A stretch of 64,000 nucleotides of DNA from an uncultured Eggerthella sp. (GTDB lineage: Bacteria; Actinomycetota; Coriobacteriia; Coriobacteriales; Eggerthellaceae). A model generated the notes under the pieces. It saw nothing but the letters and a program-made list of their open reading frames with translations, ran no database searches and was not told the DNA's origin. Below are positions 1-7,564 of this stretch, piece after piece. The translations under genes were made by a program, and so were the position numbers. The stretch spans positions 1 to 64,000 of the forward strand of contig URVA01000001.1 of the NCBI GenBank assembly GCA_900551155.1, given 5' to 3'. Within the stretch, counting starts at the first letter, position 1; the number at the start of each line of letters is the position of its first letter.

Positions 1-203
1 GGGGAAACATTTTCTATAGGGATGCGATCATGTAAGACCTTAGTTTCATGGTCGAACAGCACCGTTGACACAACTGCCTGGCCGTCTGCTTCTTGGTGAG
101 CTTTAAGGGTAGCGTTGAATCCTCCTATAGTGTCGCTTTCAAGGCCACTCATAGAACCACTGCGATCAACAATAAATACCAACTCAGTTAAATCCTTTTT
201 CAT
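1..203 (-). CDS. VWA-domain protein, 3' part outside window (partial)
   Basis: The leftward reading frame starts with ATG at 203 and runs off the left edge. A clean GGAGG lies at 211-215, 7 nt upstream of the start. The translation opens MKKDLTELVFIVDRSGSMSG, the beta-strand plus MIDAS metal-binding motif (D-x-S-x-S) of a von Willebrand factor A domain, and continues with a family-typical 'GGFNATL' segment. VWA domains bind a divalent metal and mediate protein-protein contacts. In bacteria this short cytoplasmic type often accompanies macrodomain or tellurite-resistance-like genes. It lies 132 nt downstream of the macrodomain-HTH gene on the same strand, so the two may be co-transcribed. No signal peptide is seen. 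Only about 67 residues are visible, so length and C-terminal domains are unknown. Confidence 0.8.
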   Translation of the reverse strand, partial: MKKDLTELVFIVDRSGSMSGLESDTIGGFNATLKAHQEADGQAVVSTVLFDHETKVLHDRIPIENVS

Positions 204-335
204 GATGACTCCTCCTGCTTCTGCTTTGTTTGTTTACAGGAAGAAGAATACGTGGAACAGAGGTTTAGTAGGTCAACTGGCAGTTGACATTAGCGGGGGA
301 GGATTCTGGCGAATAATAGAAGCGAACTGCGATAA

Positions 336-1475
336 TCACAAAAGAGGCTGATCAAAAGCGTAGAGTGCTGCATTAACTTCGAAAATATCGAATTGATTAT
401 TCATTATGAAATACTCAACAATAACGTCTGCCTTGCTGCTATGGGAAAGTGCATATCCAGCACGGCGGAGTAAGTCTTCCGTAGCATCCAAATCAAGCTC
501 AAGGGCGATGGCAAGAGCAAGCACTGTTTTCTTTGTTGGCTTATAAAGCGCATCACTGCGAATTTTGCTAAAGAGCTGGCGACTCATGTTTGCTCGTTTG
601 TAAACTTGCGCGTCGGTCATGCCTTTGGCATCAATAAGGGCAAGTAAGGTAGTAGAAAAAGAGGCATCTAATGAATCTAAGAGTTCGGAGAGGCAAGAGG
701 GTTGACCAAGTGTTTTGGCGGCGAGTGCTTCTGCGTAAAGAGCTTCGTCATCAGTTCCGTTTTTATCGTATGCAGCGTGTTCCGAGGTTTCTTCTTCGGC
801 TTCTTTGTGCGGCGAACTCAGTGATGGCATCATGGTCGCTGAAGGAAAAGCGGATAGTGTGCCATAGGCTGCGCCCGCAGCGGTAAAGAAAGTGTCGTCA
901 AAAGCTTCAGCGCTGCGCGTTCGCTGGCGGGTATCGGTATGTTTACCTACATACACATCGTCTATATATTCTTTGATGCAGCTATACACCTTAAGACCAG
1001 CTTGCAGTGCGTTGCGATTGAACAACACCAAACGAATTTCAGCATCATGCGATTCGAGATAATCATGTATGGCATTTTGCGCTACGGAAAGAGAAATATC
1101 TGCAGGGAATCCGTATATTCCTGCAGACAATAATGGCAAAGCGATAGAAGAGGCATTGTTTTCTGCGGCAAGAGAAAGGGCAGCATCGTAGGCACTACGA
1201 AGCAAAGCTACTTCATTATGTGTTCCACCTTGCCAAATAGGGCCTACTGCATGGATGATTATTCGAGCGGGAAAATTGAAGGCAGGAGTTACAACAGCAC
1301 TCCCCGTGGGACAGTGGCCTATTGCATTGCATGCTTCTTGTACGTTTGTAAATCCTGCAACCTGCGCAACAGCTTCGCCAGCACCACCAGTAATGTGTAA
1401 ATCTTCATTTGCGGCAACAACAATGGCATCGGCTGACACGGAGGCTAAGTCATTGCGTTCTATCGTGAAAGGCAT
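336..1475 (-). CDS. Macrodomain protein with C-terminal HTH-like region
   Basis: The protein has 379 residues. Residues about 1-165 form a macro (ADP-ribose-binding) domain: 'AIVVAANEDL', the Gly-rich loop 'GGAGEAVAQVAG', 'IIIHAVGP.W' and 'ALPLLSAGIYGFP' are the ligand-loop signatures. Macrodomains bind or hydrolyse ADP-ribose, O-acetyl-ADP-ribose or ADP-ribosyl adducts. Residues about 170-260 are a low-complexity acidic linker. Residues about 265-379 are predicted helical and resemble an HTH/XRE-type DNA-binding region ('GMTDAQVYKRANMSRQLFSKIRS' contains the turn). The gene is followed on the same strand by a VWA gene. A sensor-regulator reading NAD metabolites is a reasonable inference, but no target is visible. 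Macrodomain identity is firm; the DNA-binding role is less so. Confidence 0.85.
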   Translation of the reverse strand: MPFTIERNDLASVSADAIVVAANEDLHITGGAGEAVAQVAGFTNVQEACNAIGHCPTGSAVVTPAFNFPARIIIHAVGPIWQGGTHNEVALLRSAYDAALSLAAENNASSIALPLLSAGIYGFPADISLSVAQNAIHDYLESHDAEIRLVLFNRNALQAGLKVYSCIKEYIDDVYVGKHTDTRQRTRSAEAFDDTFFTAAGAAYGTLSAFPSATMMPSLSSPHKEAEEETSEHAAYDKNGTDDEALYAEALAAKTLGQPSCLSELLDSLDASFSTTLLALIDAKGMTDAQVYKRANMSRQLFSKIRSDALYKPTKKTVLALAIALELDLDATEDLLRRAGYALSHSSKADVIVEYFIMNNQFDIFEVNAALYAFDQPLL

Positions 1476-1710
1476 ACTTCTGTCCTTTTAGTTCAGTGAA
1501 AGCTGTATTGGTGTTATGCAGTGCGCCAAGTACTGTGCTTTGTGCGACGCTTAGAAAGGCGATGCGTACAAAGCTTTCTTTCGCGCTATACTTCTTTAGT
1601 TACCTAAAAAATACTGCACGTAAGCTTTTTATGCTGTGCAACAAAGGTAACAGCTTTTACGCAAAGGATACTAGCTTTTCAGGAAGAACTTTCAGAAAGA
1701 AGGAACTTTC

Positions 1711-3105
1711 GTGCAAGATTTACCAAACGGTTTTACAGGCTTTGCAAATCGTCCTAAGAATTCAGTGGCAAATTATCGTAGTGCTTCTGAGGCTGCTCGT
1801 TCAACGGATCATCAGTCGAATCTTTTTACGGGAAGCGCATTTAAGGACTCTTCAAGTCAAAAGAATTCGTACTCTTTTGGATCAGAGGTACTGAGTTCAA
1901 TGGAGGCATCTCGCGGTGCAGGTTTTTCTGAAGGTCCTACCGAAGAAGAACTTGCAGCAATTAATGATCGAGATCGTCGTTGGGCTTGGGTGGAAGTCGA
2001 CCGCAGCGCTATTCAGTACAACGTCATGCAGACTAAGCATCTTATACCTAACAGCTGTCGTTTGATGGCAGTGGTAAAAGCCGATGCTTACGGACACGGA
2101 GCAGTAGAGGTTGCAAAAGCTGCTTGTAGTGCAGGTGCAAGCTATTTAGGTGTTGCTACGGTCAATGAAGCAATTGAGCTGCGTGAAGCGGGTTTGCGCG
2201 AACCTATTCTCATTTTGGCAGAACCTCCTGCTGAAGCTATTCCGCTTTTGCTGCACTACAACATAAGGCCTTCGGTGTATACGTCTGAATTTGCGATTGC
2301 TTATGGAGAAGCAGCAGATGCTCGAGGATTAAAAGCTCCTTATCATCTGGCAATTAATTCAGGCATGAATCGTATTGGTGTGCGATTCAGTAATGTTGTC
2401 GAGTTCTTGTCTCAAATTAGCTTCCATCGCGCCTTGGAGCTTGAAGGATGCTTTACCCATTTTGCTACGGCAGATGCACCTGAGACGCTCGATTTCCAGA
2501 TCCAAATTAATCATTTTGTTGAGGCGATGCGTGCGGTAGAAGCGGCAGGTATCAATCCAGGTATTGTTCACTGCGATAATTCTGCAGCTACTTATCGCTT
2601 CCCTAAAACGAACTTCGACATGGTGCGCTTAGGTATTGCGATGTATGGTTATCAGCCTGCAGCTGATACGCATCGAATTGTGGATTTGCGTCCCGCTATG
2701 AGTGTTCATGCACGTATTACCAACGTGACGAATGTTCCGATGAGCGAAGGCGTAAGCTATGGTATGAACTACCGAAGCCCTGGTAGCGTAAAAATTTGTA
2801 CCGTTTCGGTGGGTTATGCCGACGGCTTAATGCGTCTTCTTTCGGGTAAGATTGATTTTGCTTATCAGGATCGCGCAGTGCATCAGGTAGGCAATATCTG
2901 TATGGATCAGTGTATGTTCGAAGTTGATTTGCGCTCCCGCGTAAACATTAAGACGCTCGATCCTCATATTGGAGATGAAGTTCTCATCGCTGGTCCCCAC
3001 GATACAGTGGATTGCTCCATTGCCACTATGGCGAATCGTGCAGCAACAATTCCGCATGAGCTGGTTTGCAACTTCTCTCGTCGTCTGCCTCGCTTTTATA
3101 AATAG
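1711..3105 (+). CDS. alr: Alanine racemase
   Basis: PLP-dependent enzyme interconverting L- and D-alanine for peptidoglycan synthesis. The PLP lysine is K123 in 'VVKADAYGHGA' and the second catalytic base is Tyr about 350 in 'GVSYGMNYR'. 'GIAMYGYQP' and the C-terminal beta domain ('VSVGYADGL', 'GNICMDQCM', 'GDEVLIAG') are typical. The GTG start at 1711 is preceded by AGAAGGAA, giving 464 residues, roughly 85 more than usual. The extra N-terminus is Ser/Asn/Gly-rich with no domain or signal peptide. An alternative ATG at 1900 would give 401 residues, close to the family norm, but its Shine-Dalgarno is weaker. The next gene (udg) starts 9 nt after the stop, so the two are probably an operon. 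Confidence 0.93.
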   Translation: MQDLPNGFTGFANRPKNSVANYRSASEAARSTDHQSNLFTGSAFKDSSSQKNSYSFGSEVLSSMEASRGAGFSEGPTEEELAAINDRDRRWAWVEVDRSAIQYNVMQTKHLIPNSCRLMAVVKADAYGHGAVEVAKAACSAGASYLGVATVNEAIELREAGLREPILILAEPPAEAIPLLLHYNIRPSVYTSEFAIAYGEAADARGLKAPYHLAINSGMNRIGVRFSNVVEFLSQISFHRALELEGCFTHFATADAPETLDFQIQINHFVEAMRAVEAAGINPGIVHCDNSAATYRFPKTNFDMVRLGIAMYGYQPAADTHRIVDLRPAMSVHARITNVTNVPMSEGVSYGMNYRSPGSVKICTVSVGYADGLMRLLSGKIDFAYQDRAVHQVGNICMDQCMFEVDLRSRVNIKTLDPHIGDEVLIAGPHDTVDCSIATMANRAATIPHELVCNFSRRLPRFYK

Positions 3106-3114
3106 GAGTACTAC

Positions 3115-3714
3115 ATGAAGGTGGAAAAACTTCCTTTGGATGAAATTCGCGCTCAGGTTGAACAGTGTCATGCTTGTTCACTTTGTGAAACGCGTACCAA
3201 TATCGTGTTTGGCGATGGTGATCCTCATGCACGTGTGCTTATTGTGGGTGAAGCTCCTGGCAAAAATGAAGACTTGCAGGGAAAGCCTTTTGTGGGTGCT
3301 GCAGGAAAGTTTTTGGATGAGCTTCTTAAAGCAGCGGGCTTAAAGCGCGAAGAGGTGTTCATTGCAAACGTTTTGAAATGCCGTCCACCTTCGAATCGCA
3401 ATCCACAGGCAGACGAAATTGAAGCATGCGCACCGTTTTTGCGAGAGCAAACACAGTCTATTGATCCCTGGATTATTGTAACGATGGGCAATTTCGCTAC
3501 TCAATTCATATTACGCACAGGAACAGGTATTACTCACTTGCGTGGAACTATCCAGCAGACGGGGCGCTTTATTGTACTTCCGGTATTTCATCCCGCAGCG
3601 GCTATTTATGACCGTTCAAAGCGAGATGTGCTCCTTGAGGATTTCAGGCAGGTTGGCGAGCTTGTGCGTGCTAGAATGGCCCAGGAACAAGATAAGAGTG
3701 CCTCGCAGCAATAG
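3115..3714 (+). CDS. Uracil-DNA glycosylase, family 4 (Fe-S)
   Basis: Removes uracil from DNA to start base-excision repair. Length (199 aa) is normal for family 4. The Fe-S ligands are visible: C18 and C21 in 'QCHACSLC' and the later pair in 'LKCRPPSNRNP' and 'IEACAPFL'. The active-site loop 'GEAPGKNEDLQGKPFVG' and the C-terminal 'PVFHPAAAI' loop are both present. The start ATG has AGGAG 6 nt upstream, overlapping the end of alr, so translation is likely coupled to alr. Nothing is missing. Family assignment is firm on the combination of motifs. Confidence 0.93.
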   Translation: MKVEKLPLDEIRAQVEQCHACSLCETRTNIVFGDGDPHARVLIVGEAPGKNEDLQGKPFVGAAGKFLDELLKAAGLKREEVFIANVLKCRPPSNRNPQADEIEACAPFLREQTQSIDPWIIVTMGNFATQFILRTGTGITHLRGTIQQTGRFIVLPVFHPAAAIYDRSKRDVLLEDFRQVGELVRARMAQEQDKSASQQ

Positions 3715-3747
3715 CGCAGCGCACTAAGATAAGGATTGGAGTTTCCA

Positions 3748-3978
3748 ATGGTAGAAAAATCAGATGTAGCAGCAGTGCTTGAACTTATTCGTCCTTCTCT
3801 TCAGGCTGACGGCGGCGACGTTCAGTTGGTAGATGTTGATGAAGAAGGGGTAGTAACGGTAGAACTTCAGGGTGCTTGCAAAGGATGCCCTATGTCTCAG
3901 ATGACGCTTGCTCATGGTGTTGAGCGTGTATTGAAAGACCGCGTTCCTGGCGTTACTCGCGTAGTTCCTGCTCAGTAA
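3748..3978 (+). CDS. NifU C-terminal-domain Fe-S scaffold (Nfu type)
   Basis: A 76-residue protein consisting of just the NifU-like domain: 'IRPSLQADGGDVQLVDV' and the cluster-binding 'CKGCPMSQMTL' (CxxC). Nfu proteins carry a 4Fe-4S cluster between two subunits and pass it to apo-proteins. The ATG at 3748 was chosen over an in-frame TTG at 3736 because GGAG lies 6 nt before it and the family N-terminus starts there. It sits 33 nt after the Fe-S-containing uracil-DNA glycosylase, which fits a cluster-supply role, though that link is inference. A strong terminator follows. Confidence 0.92.
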   Translation: MVEKSDVAAVLELIRPSLQADGGDVQLVDVDEEGVVTVELQGACKGCPMSQMTLAHGVERVLKDRVPGVTRVVPAQ

Positions 3979-3999
3979 AAACCGAGTGTATTATTTCGA

Positions 4000-4038
4000 G
4001 AAGCTACCGTGCCTATTGGGGTGCGGTAGCTTCCTTTT
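4000..4038 (+). terminator. Rho-independent terminator after nfu
   Basis: Perfect 10-bp stem GAAGCTACCG / CGGTAGCTTC (4000-4009 and 4024-4033) with a 14-nt loop, followed by CTTTT. It ends the alr-udg-nfu unit. Confidence 0.85.
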
Positions 4039-4144
4039 ATCGAAGGATTCTTTCGTTAGAAATTGGTCTTATATCCCTCAGCATTATTCTTGAGTAAAAG
4101 AAGATAGATGCTGCAAAGCGAAGAAATAGTAAGGATCTGGTTTT

Positions 4145-4384
4145 ATGGCACATTGTTGGGAGATTCGTGGATGCGATGAAGAAATGCAGTCGCGTTGCCC
4201 TCATGCATTGGCGAATGATAATTGTCCGCCAGATTGTCACTATGCCGCATGCGATAGACCGACTCATGCAGTTACGTCAAATTTCGATTTGCTCTTCCGA
4301 ACCGATATTGATCGCAGTGCAAACAAAAAAGACGTCTGCGCTTTTTGCGAGTTCTTCTTGTCGAACGCTCCTACGGTAGAATAA
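4145..4384 (+). CDS. Small Cys-rich protein, function unknown
   Basis: A 79-residue protein beginning MAHCWEIRGC, with eight or nine cysteines spaced C-x5-C, CPH, C-x3-C, C-x4-C and a C-terminal 'DVCAFCEFF'. The opening 'CWE..GC' resembles the short metal-binding CW-type motifs of small anaerobe proteins, and a zinc or iron site is likely. There is no signal peptide or membrane segment. AAGGAT lies 8 nt before the ATG. It is flanked by terminators on both sides (4000-4038 and 4431-4460), so it is a monocistronic unit. Function not recognised. Confidence 0.75.
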   Translation: MAHCWEIRGCDEEMQSRCPHALANDNCPPDCHYAACDRPTHAVTSNFDLLFRTDIDRSANKKDVCAFCEFFLSNAPTVE

Positions 4385-4430
4385 GAATCTAATGGTGAAT
4401 AATTGGTAAATGCAATGTGCGTTTACGTTA

Positions 4431-4460
4431 AAGCTGTGCAGGTTAGTGCACAGCTTTTTT
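4431..4460 (+). terminator. Rho-independent terminator
   Basis: Perfect 10-bp stem AAGCTGTGCA / TGCACAGCTT with a 6-nt loop (GGTTAG) and a run of T to 4460. It ends the small Cys-rich gene. Confidence 0.9.
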
Positions 4461-4551
4461 GTAGTTTGCTACAGTAAAACGATCGCAATACAGAGCAATT
4501 GCAGAGTGCCATAGTCGTAAGAGATAGAGACGTTTTCTTGGAAGGAATTCT

Positions 4552-5382
4552 ATGCTCAACGAACTTTATCAAAGTTTAGACCCCATAGCGTTTACCATAG
4601 GTCCTTTTACCGCACGTTGGTATGGCCTTGCCTATGTGGCAGGCTTTCTTTGTGCTATTGCCATTATGTATGTGGTGGGTAAACGCTGGAAAACTCGTTT
4701 CGATTTCGATTCGCTCTGTATTGTTTTGTTGTGTGCCATGATTGGCGTTATTGTCGGTGGCAGGTTAGGGTATGTCCTGTTCTATAACTTTGAAATGTAT
4801 GCTGCCGATCCTCTTTCGATTTTGAATTTCTCTCGTGGAGGAATGAGCTTCCATGGTGGCTTTGTCGGTGCTCTTATTGCGGGTATTGTTGCTTCGCGCA
4901 TTATAAAAATGCCGTTTTTGTCGCTGGTGGATCTTGCCATGATTGGCGTTCCGCTAGGGTTGCTATTTGGTCGTTGCGCAAACTTCATTAATGGCGAATT
5001 ATGGGGTGCTCCTACGGATTTGCCTTGGGGTGTTGTGTTTGGCGGAGCCGCAGGAACGGAGCCACGTCATCCAAGCCAGCTCTACGAAGCATTCTTTGAA
5101 GGTATTGTCCTTTTTGTAGTTTTGTTTGTGCTTTCTCGAAAGCAGCCACCTTTCCCGCAGGGAACCTATTCGGGTGTGTTTATGCTGGGGTATGGTATTT
5201 GCCGCTTTATGGTGGAATTCATTCGCGAGCCTGATGTGCAGCTTGGGTATTTATGGGGTGGCTGGCTTACTATGGGTCAGGTTTTGTCGTTGCCATTAAT
5301 TTTGGCAGGCATTGCTTTGCTGATTTATGCCTGGAAAACTAAGAAACCCCAAGACGGCCCCCATTACAACGAGGCAAATTAA
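4552..5382 (+). CDS. lgt: Prolipoprotein diacylglyceryl transferase
   Basis: Transfers a diacylglyceryl group from phosphatidylglycerol to the lipobox cysteine of prelipoproteins in the cytoplasmic membrane. The 276-residue, roughly 7-TM protein has the family hallmarks: 'MSFHGGFVGALIAG' (catalytic His region, about residue 100), 'FGRCANFINGELWG' (signature, about 140-152) and 'RHPSQLYEA' (about 172). GGAAGG lies just upstream of the ATG. A candidate lipoprotein substrate is encoded at 11843. The gene stands alone between a terminator and a 296-nt spacer in which I see no gene. Confidence 0.96.
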   Translation: MLNELYQSLDPIAFTIGPFTARWYGLAYVAGFLCAIAIMYVVGKRWKTRFDFDSLCIVLLCAMIGVIVGGRLGYVLFYNFEMYAADPLSILNFSRGGMSFHGGFVGALIAGIVASRIIKMPFLSLVDLAMIGVPLGLLFGRCANFINGELWGAPTDLPWGVVFGGAAGTEPRHPSQLYEAFFEGIVLFVVLFVLSRKQPPFPQGTYSGVFMLGYGICRFMVEFIREPDVQLGYLWGGWLTMGQVLSLPLILAGIALLIYAWKTKKPQDGPHYNEAN

Positions 5383-5678
5383 CGATCTTGTTGGCTATGA
5401 AAGCCTGTTTGGTTACGGAACTTCGTTTGGTCACAAAAGTCACACGGGCGATTTAGCTAAGTTACTCCTCGGAACATGTTGCTAAATTTGTACCATGGTA
5501 AACAACACCGTAACAACGTGGTTTGTTTGCACAGTTGAATATCTAGTGAGCCTTACAATAAAAAGCGATCATAGATATTAAACAAGATGCCTAGACTATA
5601 GGCCGAAGAGCGTGGTAAGCAGAGAATGCGATTAAGCAAAGATCGCAGCAAAATAGCAAATTTCGAAAGGGGATTCTA

Positions 5679-6059
5679 ATGGGAAAGCTTCAATTTTTTA
5701 AATGCATGCACTGCGGCAATGTGGCAGTGAAGTTGTTTGATAAAGGTGTGCCGCTGATGTGCTGCGGTGAAAAGATGCAGCTATTGGAGGCTGGCGTTAC
5801 TGATGCCGCTCAGGAAAAGCATGTTCCTGTGGTAACCCAGGGTGATGTTATTCATGTTGAAGTGGGTAGCGTTGCTCATCCAATGGAAGAAGAACACTTC
5901 ATTACCATGATTGTTCTTGAAACCGCTCGCGGTTTTCAGGTAGCACATCTTAACCCAGGCGAAGCTCCTGCAGCTGACTTTGTGGTTGCTCCTGACGATA
6001 AGGCTGTTGCGGTATACGAATACTGTAATCTTCACGGTTTGTGGAAAACCGAGCTGTAG
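5679..6059 (+). CDS. Desulfoferrodoxin / superoxide reductase
   Basis: Reduces superoxide to hydrogen peroxide without making oxygen, a hallmark of anaerobes. The 126-residue two-domain protein has an N-terminal desulforedoxin site (C9, C12, C28, C29 binding Fe as FeCys4) and the catalytic Fe(His)4Cys site (H48, H67, H73, C116, H119 in 'CNLHGLW'). All ligands are present, so this is the 2Fe type. The start has AAAGGGG 7 nt upstream. It is probably monocistronic, with a 296-nt spacer upstream. Electron donors such as rubredoxin are not encoded nearby. Confidence 0.96.
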   Translation: MGKLQFFKCMHCGNVAVKLFDKGVPLMCCGEKMQLLEAGVTDAAQEKHVPVVTQGDVIHVEVGSVAHPMEEEHFITMIVLETARGFQVAHLNPGEAPAADFVVAPDDKAVAVYEYCNLHGLWKTEL

Positions 6060-6139
6060 GGATGTATTTTTAAAATCAATTATTGAGCGGATAATTCTTT
6101 GCTCGCATAACTAACCAAAAATCTTTTCTTATAACATGC

Positions 6140-6163
6140 GAAGGGAAGCGAAAGCTTCCCTTC
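6140..6163 (+). terminator. Hairpin downstream of superoxide reductase
   Basis: Perfect 10-bp stem GAAGGGAAGC / GCTTCCCTTC with a GAAA tetraloop. The following bases (GTTGGTATT) are not a good T-run, so it may stabilise the mRNA or terminate only partly. Confidence 0.5.
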
Positions 6164-6181
6164 GTTGGTATTATGTAGAAC

Positions 6182-7549
6182 ATGGCTAAGAAACGAAACA
6201 AATCAGCTAAAAGAAAACTTGCTTCAGAGCCCGTGATCGTTCCTTCAGGCACCTATGATATTGCTATTGTTGGCGGTGGAGCATCGGGTCTTGCCTGCGC
6301 AATTGCCTGTATGCAGCAAGTGCGACAGGCGCAAGAAATCTCCGACACTTCCGTGCTCCCTCGTATAGTGATTTTGGAATCAGGAAAACGCATTGGGGCT
6401 TCTATCATGCGCAGCGGCAACGGTCGTTGTAATTTTTCAAATGCGCACTTGGATATTTCTCGCTACCATCATGCCGATTTTGTTCAGGAGGCGTTTTCCG
6501 CGCTCGAATCAAATTCTGCCTTGCCTTCGGTTCTTGAATGGTTCAAGCAATTAGGTTTGGTTTGGAAAGAAACGCCAGGATCCGATGGTCTTTTATATCC
6601 TCTCTCGAACAAAGCAAATTCTGTGTTAGATGTATTGCGATATGCGCTCGATAGAGACGACACCTCTTTGCGAACCTCTTCAGTGGTGCATGCCGTACGT
6701 AAAGCTAACGCTGTTTATGATGACTCGGTTGAAGCTTCAGCGCCGTTTGCTCTTGTCGGCGAGACGACTCTTACAGATGAAGAGAAAGCCCCTTTTGAAA
6801 TAAGTGCCAATCAAGTAGTAATTGCATCAGGCGGTGCCACTTCCTATACTCTGTTACCTGATTTTGAGGTGCGCTACAGCGAACCAATGCCGTTATTGGG
6901 TCCCTTGAAGGTAGAGCCTCTTACATCGGAAGTTTCACTTGCTACGCTGGATGGAATTCGCATGCAGGCATGTCTGCGTATTCCTGAGCGATCTTTTGAA
7001 GAAGAGGGTGAAATTCTTTTTAGGGATTATGGTCTGTCAGGCATTGTGGTGTTTAATGCTTCACGGTATGCGCAGCCTGGAGACACGATAGTTTTGGACT
7101 TGATTCCTGAATATAGCGCAGATGCGTTATCCGCATTATTTATGCGTCGTTTGGATATAGTGGGAAGACGAAAGCCGCTTGATTTTCTTCTGGGCTTCGT
7201 GCTTCCTTCTCTTGCTTTGGCACTAATACAAAAGGCAGGTATTGATCAAGCGGCGCAAATCGCAGAAAAAGATATACCTGCTTTGGTGAAGGCGTGTAAG
7301 GAATTTTCTTTTCAGGTTTGCAGCATTGCCGATGTAAGAACATGCCAAGTAAGACGTGGCGGCATTCGTCCATCTGCGAGTAACGCTTCTACCATGCAGC
7401 TCGTTAACTACCCTGGGTTGTTTGTTTTAGGTGAAGCGCTTGATGTTGATGGTCCTTGTGGTGGCTACAACTTGCATTGGGCGTGGACGACAGGCTTACT
7501 TGCGGGTAGTGCGCTGGCAGTCAATTTCTTGCATTCGGTTCATGAATAA
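6182..7549 (+). CDS. FAD-dependent oxidoreductase, BaiN/HI0933 (YhiN) family
   Basis: A 455-residue flavoprotein. After a Lys-rich leader, the Rossmann FAD motif 'IAIVGGGASGLACAIA' appears at about 27-43, then 'SGNGRCNFSN', diagnostic for the HI0933/BaiN group, 'VVIASGGATSY', the inserted domain with 'LFRDYGLSG', and the C-terminal FAD loop 'GEALDVDGPCGGYNLHWAW'. Family members include bile-acid-related and poorly understood NAD(P)/FAD oxidoreductases; the substrate here cannot be told. The next FAD gene starts 15 nt downstream, so the two are likely co-transcribed. Confidence 0.9.
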   Translation: MAKKRNKSAKRKLASEPVIVPSGTYDIAIVGGGASGLACAIACMQQVRQAQEISDTSVLPRIVILESGKRIGASIMRSGNGRCNFSNAHLDISRYHHADFVQEAFSALESNSALPSVLEWFKQLGLVWKETPGSDGLLYPLSNKANSVLDVLRYALDRDDTSLRTSSVVHAVRKANAVYDDSVEASAPFALVGETTLTDEEKAPFEISANQVVIASGGATSYTLLPDFEVRYSEPMPLLGPLKVEPLTSEVSLATLDGIRMQACLRIPERSFEEEGEILFRDYGLSGIVVFNASRYAQPGDTIVLDLIPEYSADALSALFMRRLDIVGRRKPLDFLLGFVLPSLALALIQKAGIDQAAQIAEKDIPALVKACKEFSFQVCSIADVRTCQVRRGGIRPSASNASTMQLVNYPGLFVLGEALDVDGPCGGYNLHWAWTTGLLAGSALAVNFLHSVHE

Positions 7550-7564
7550 AAGTAAGGAACAGTA

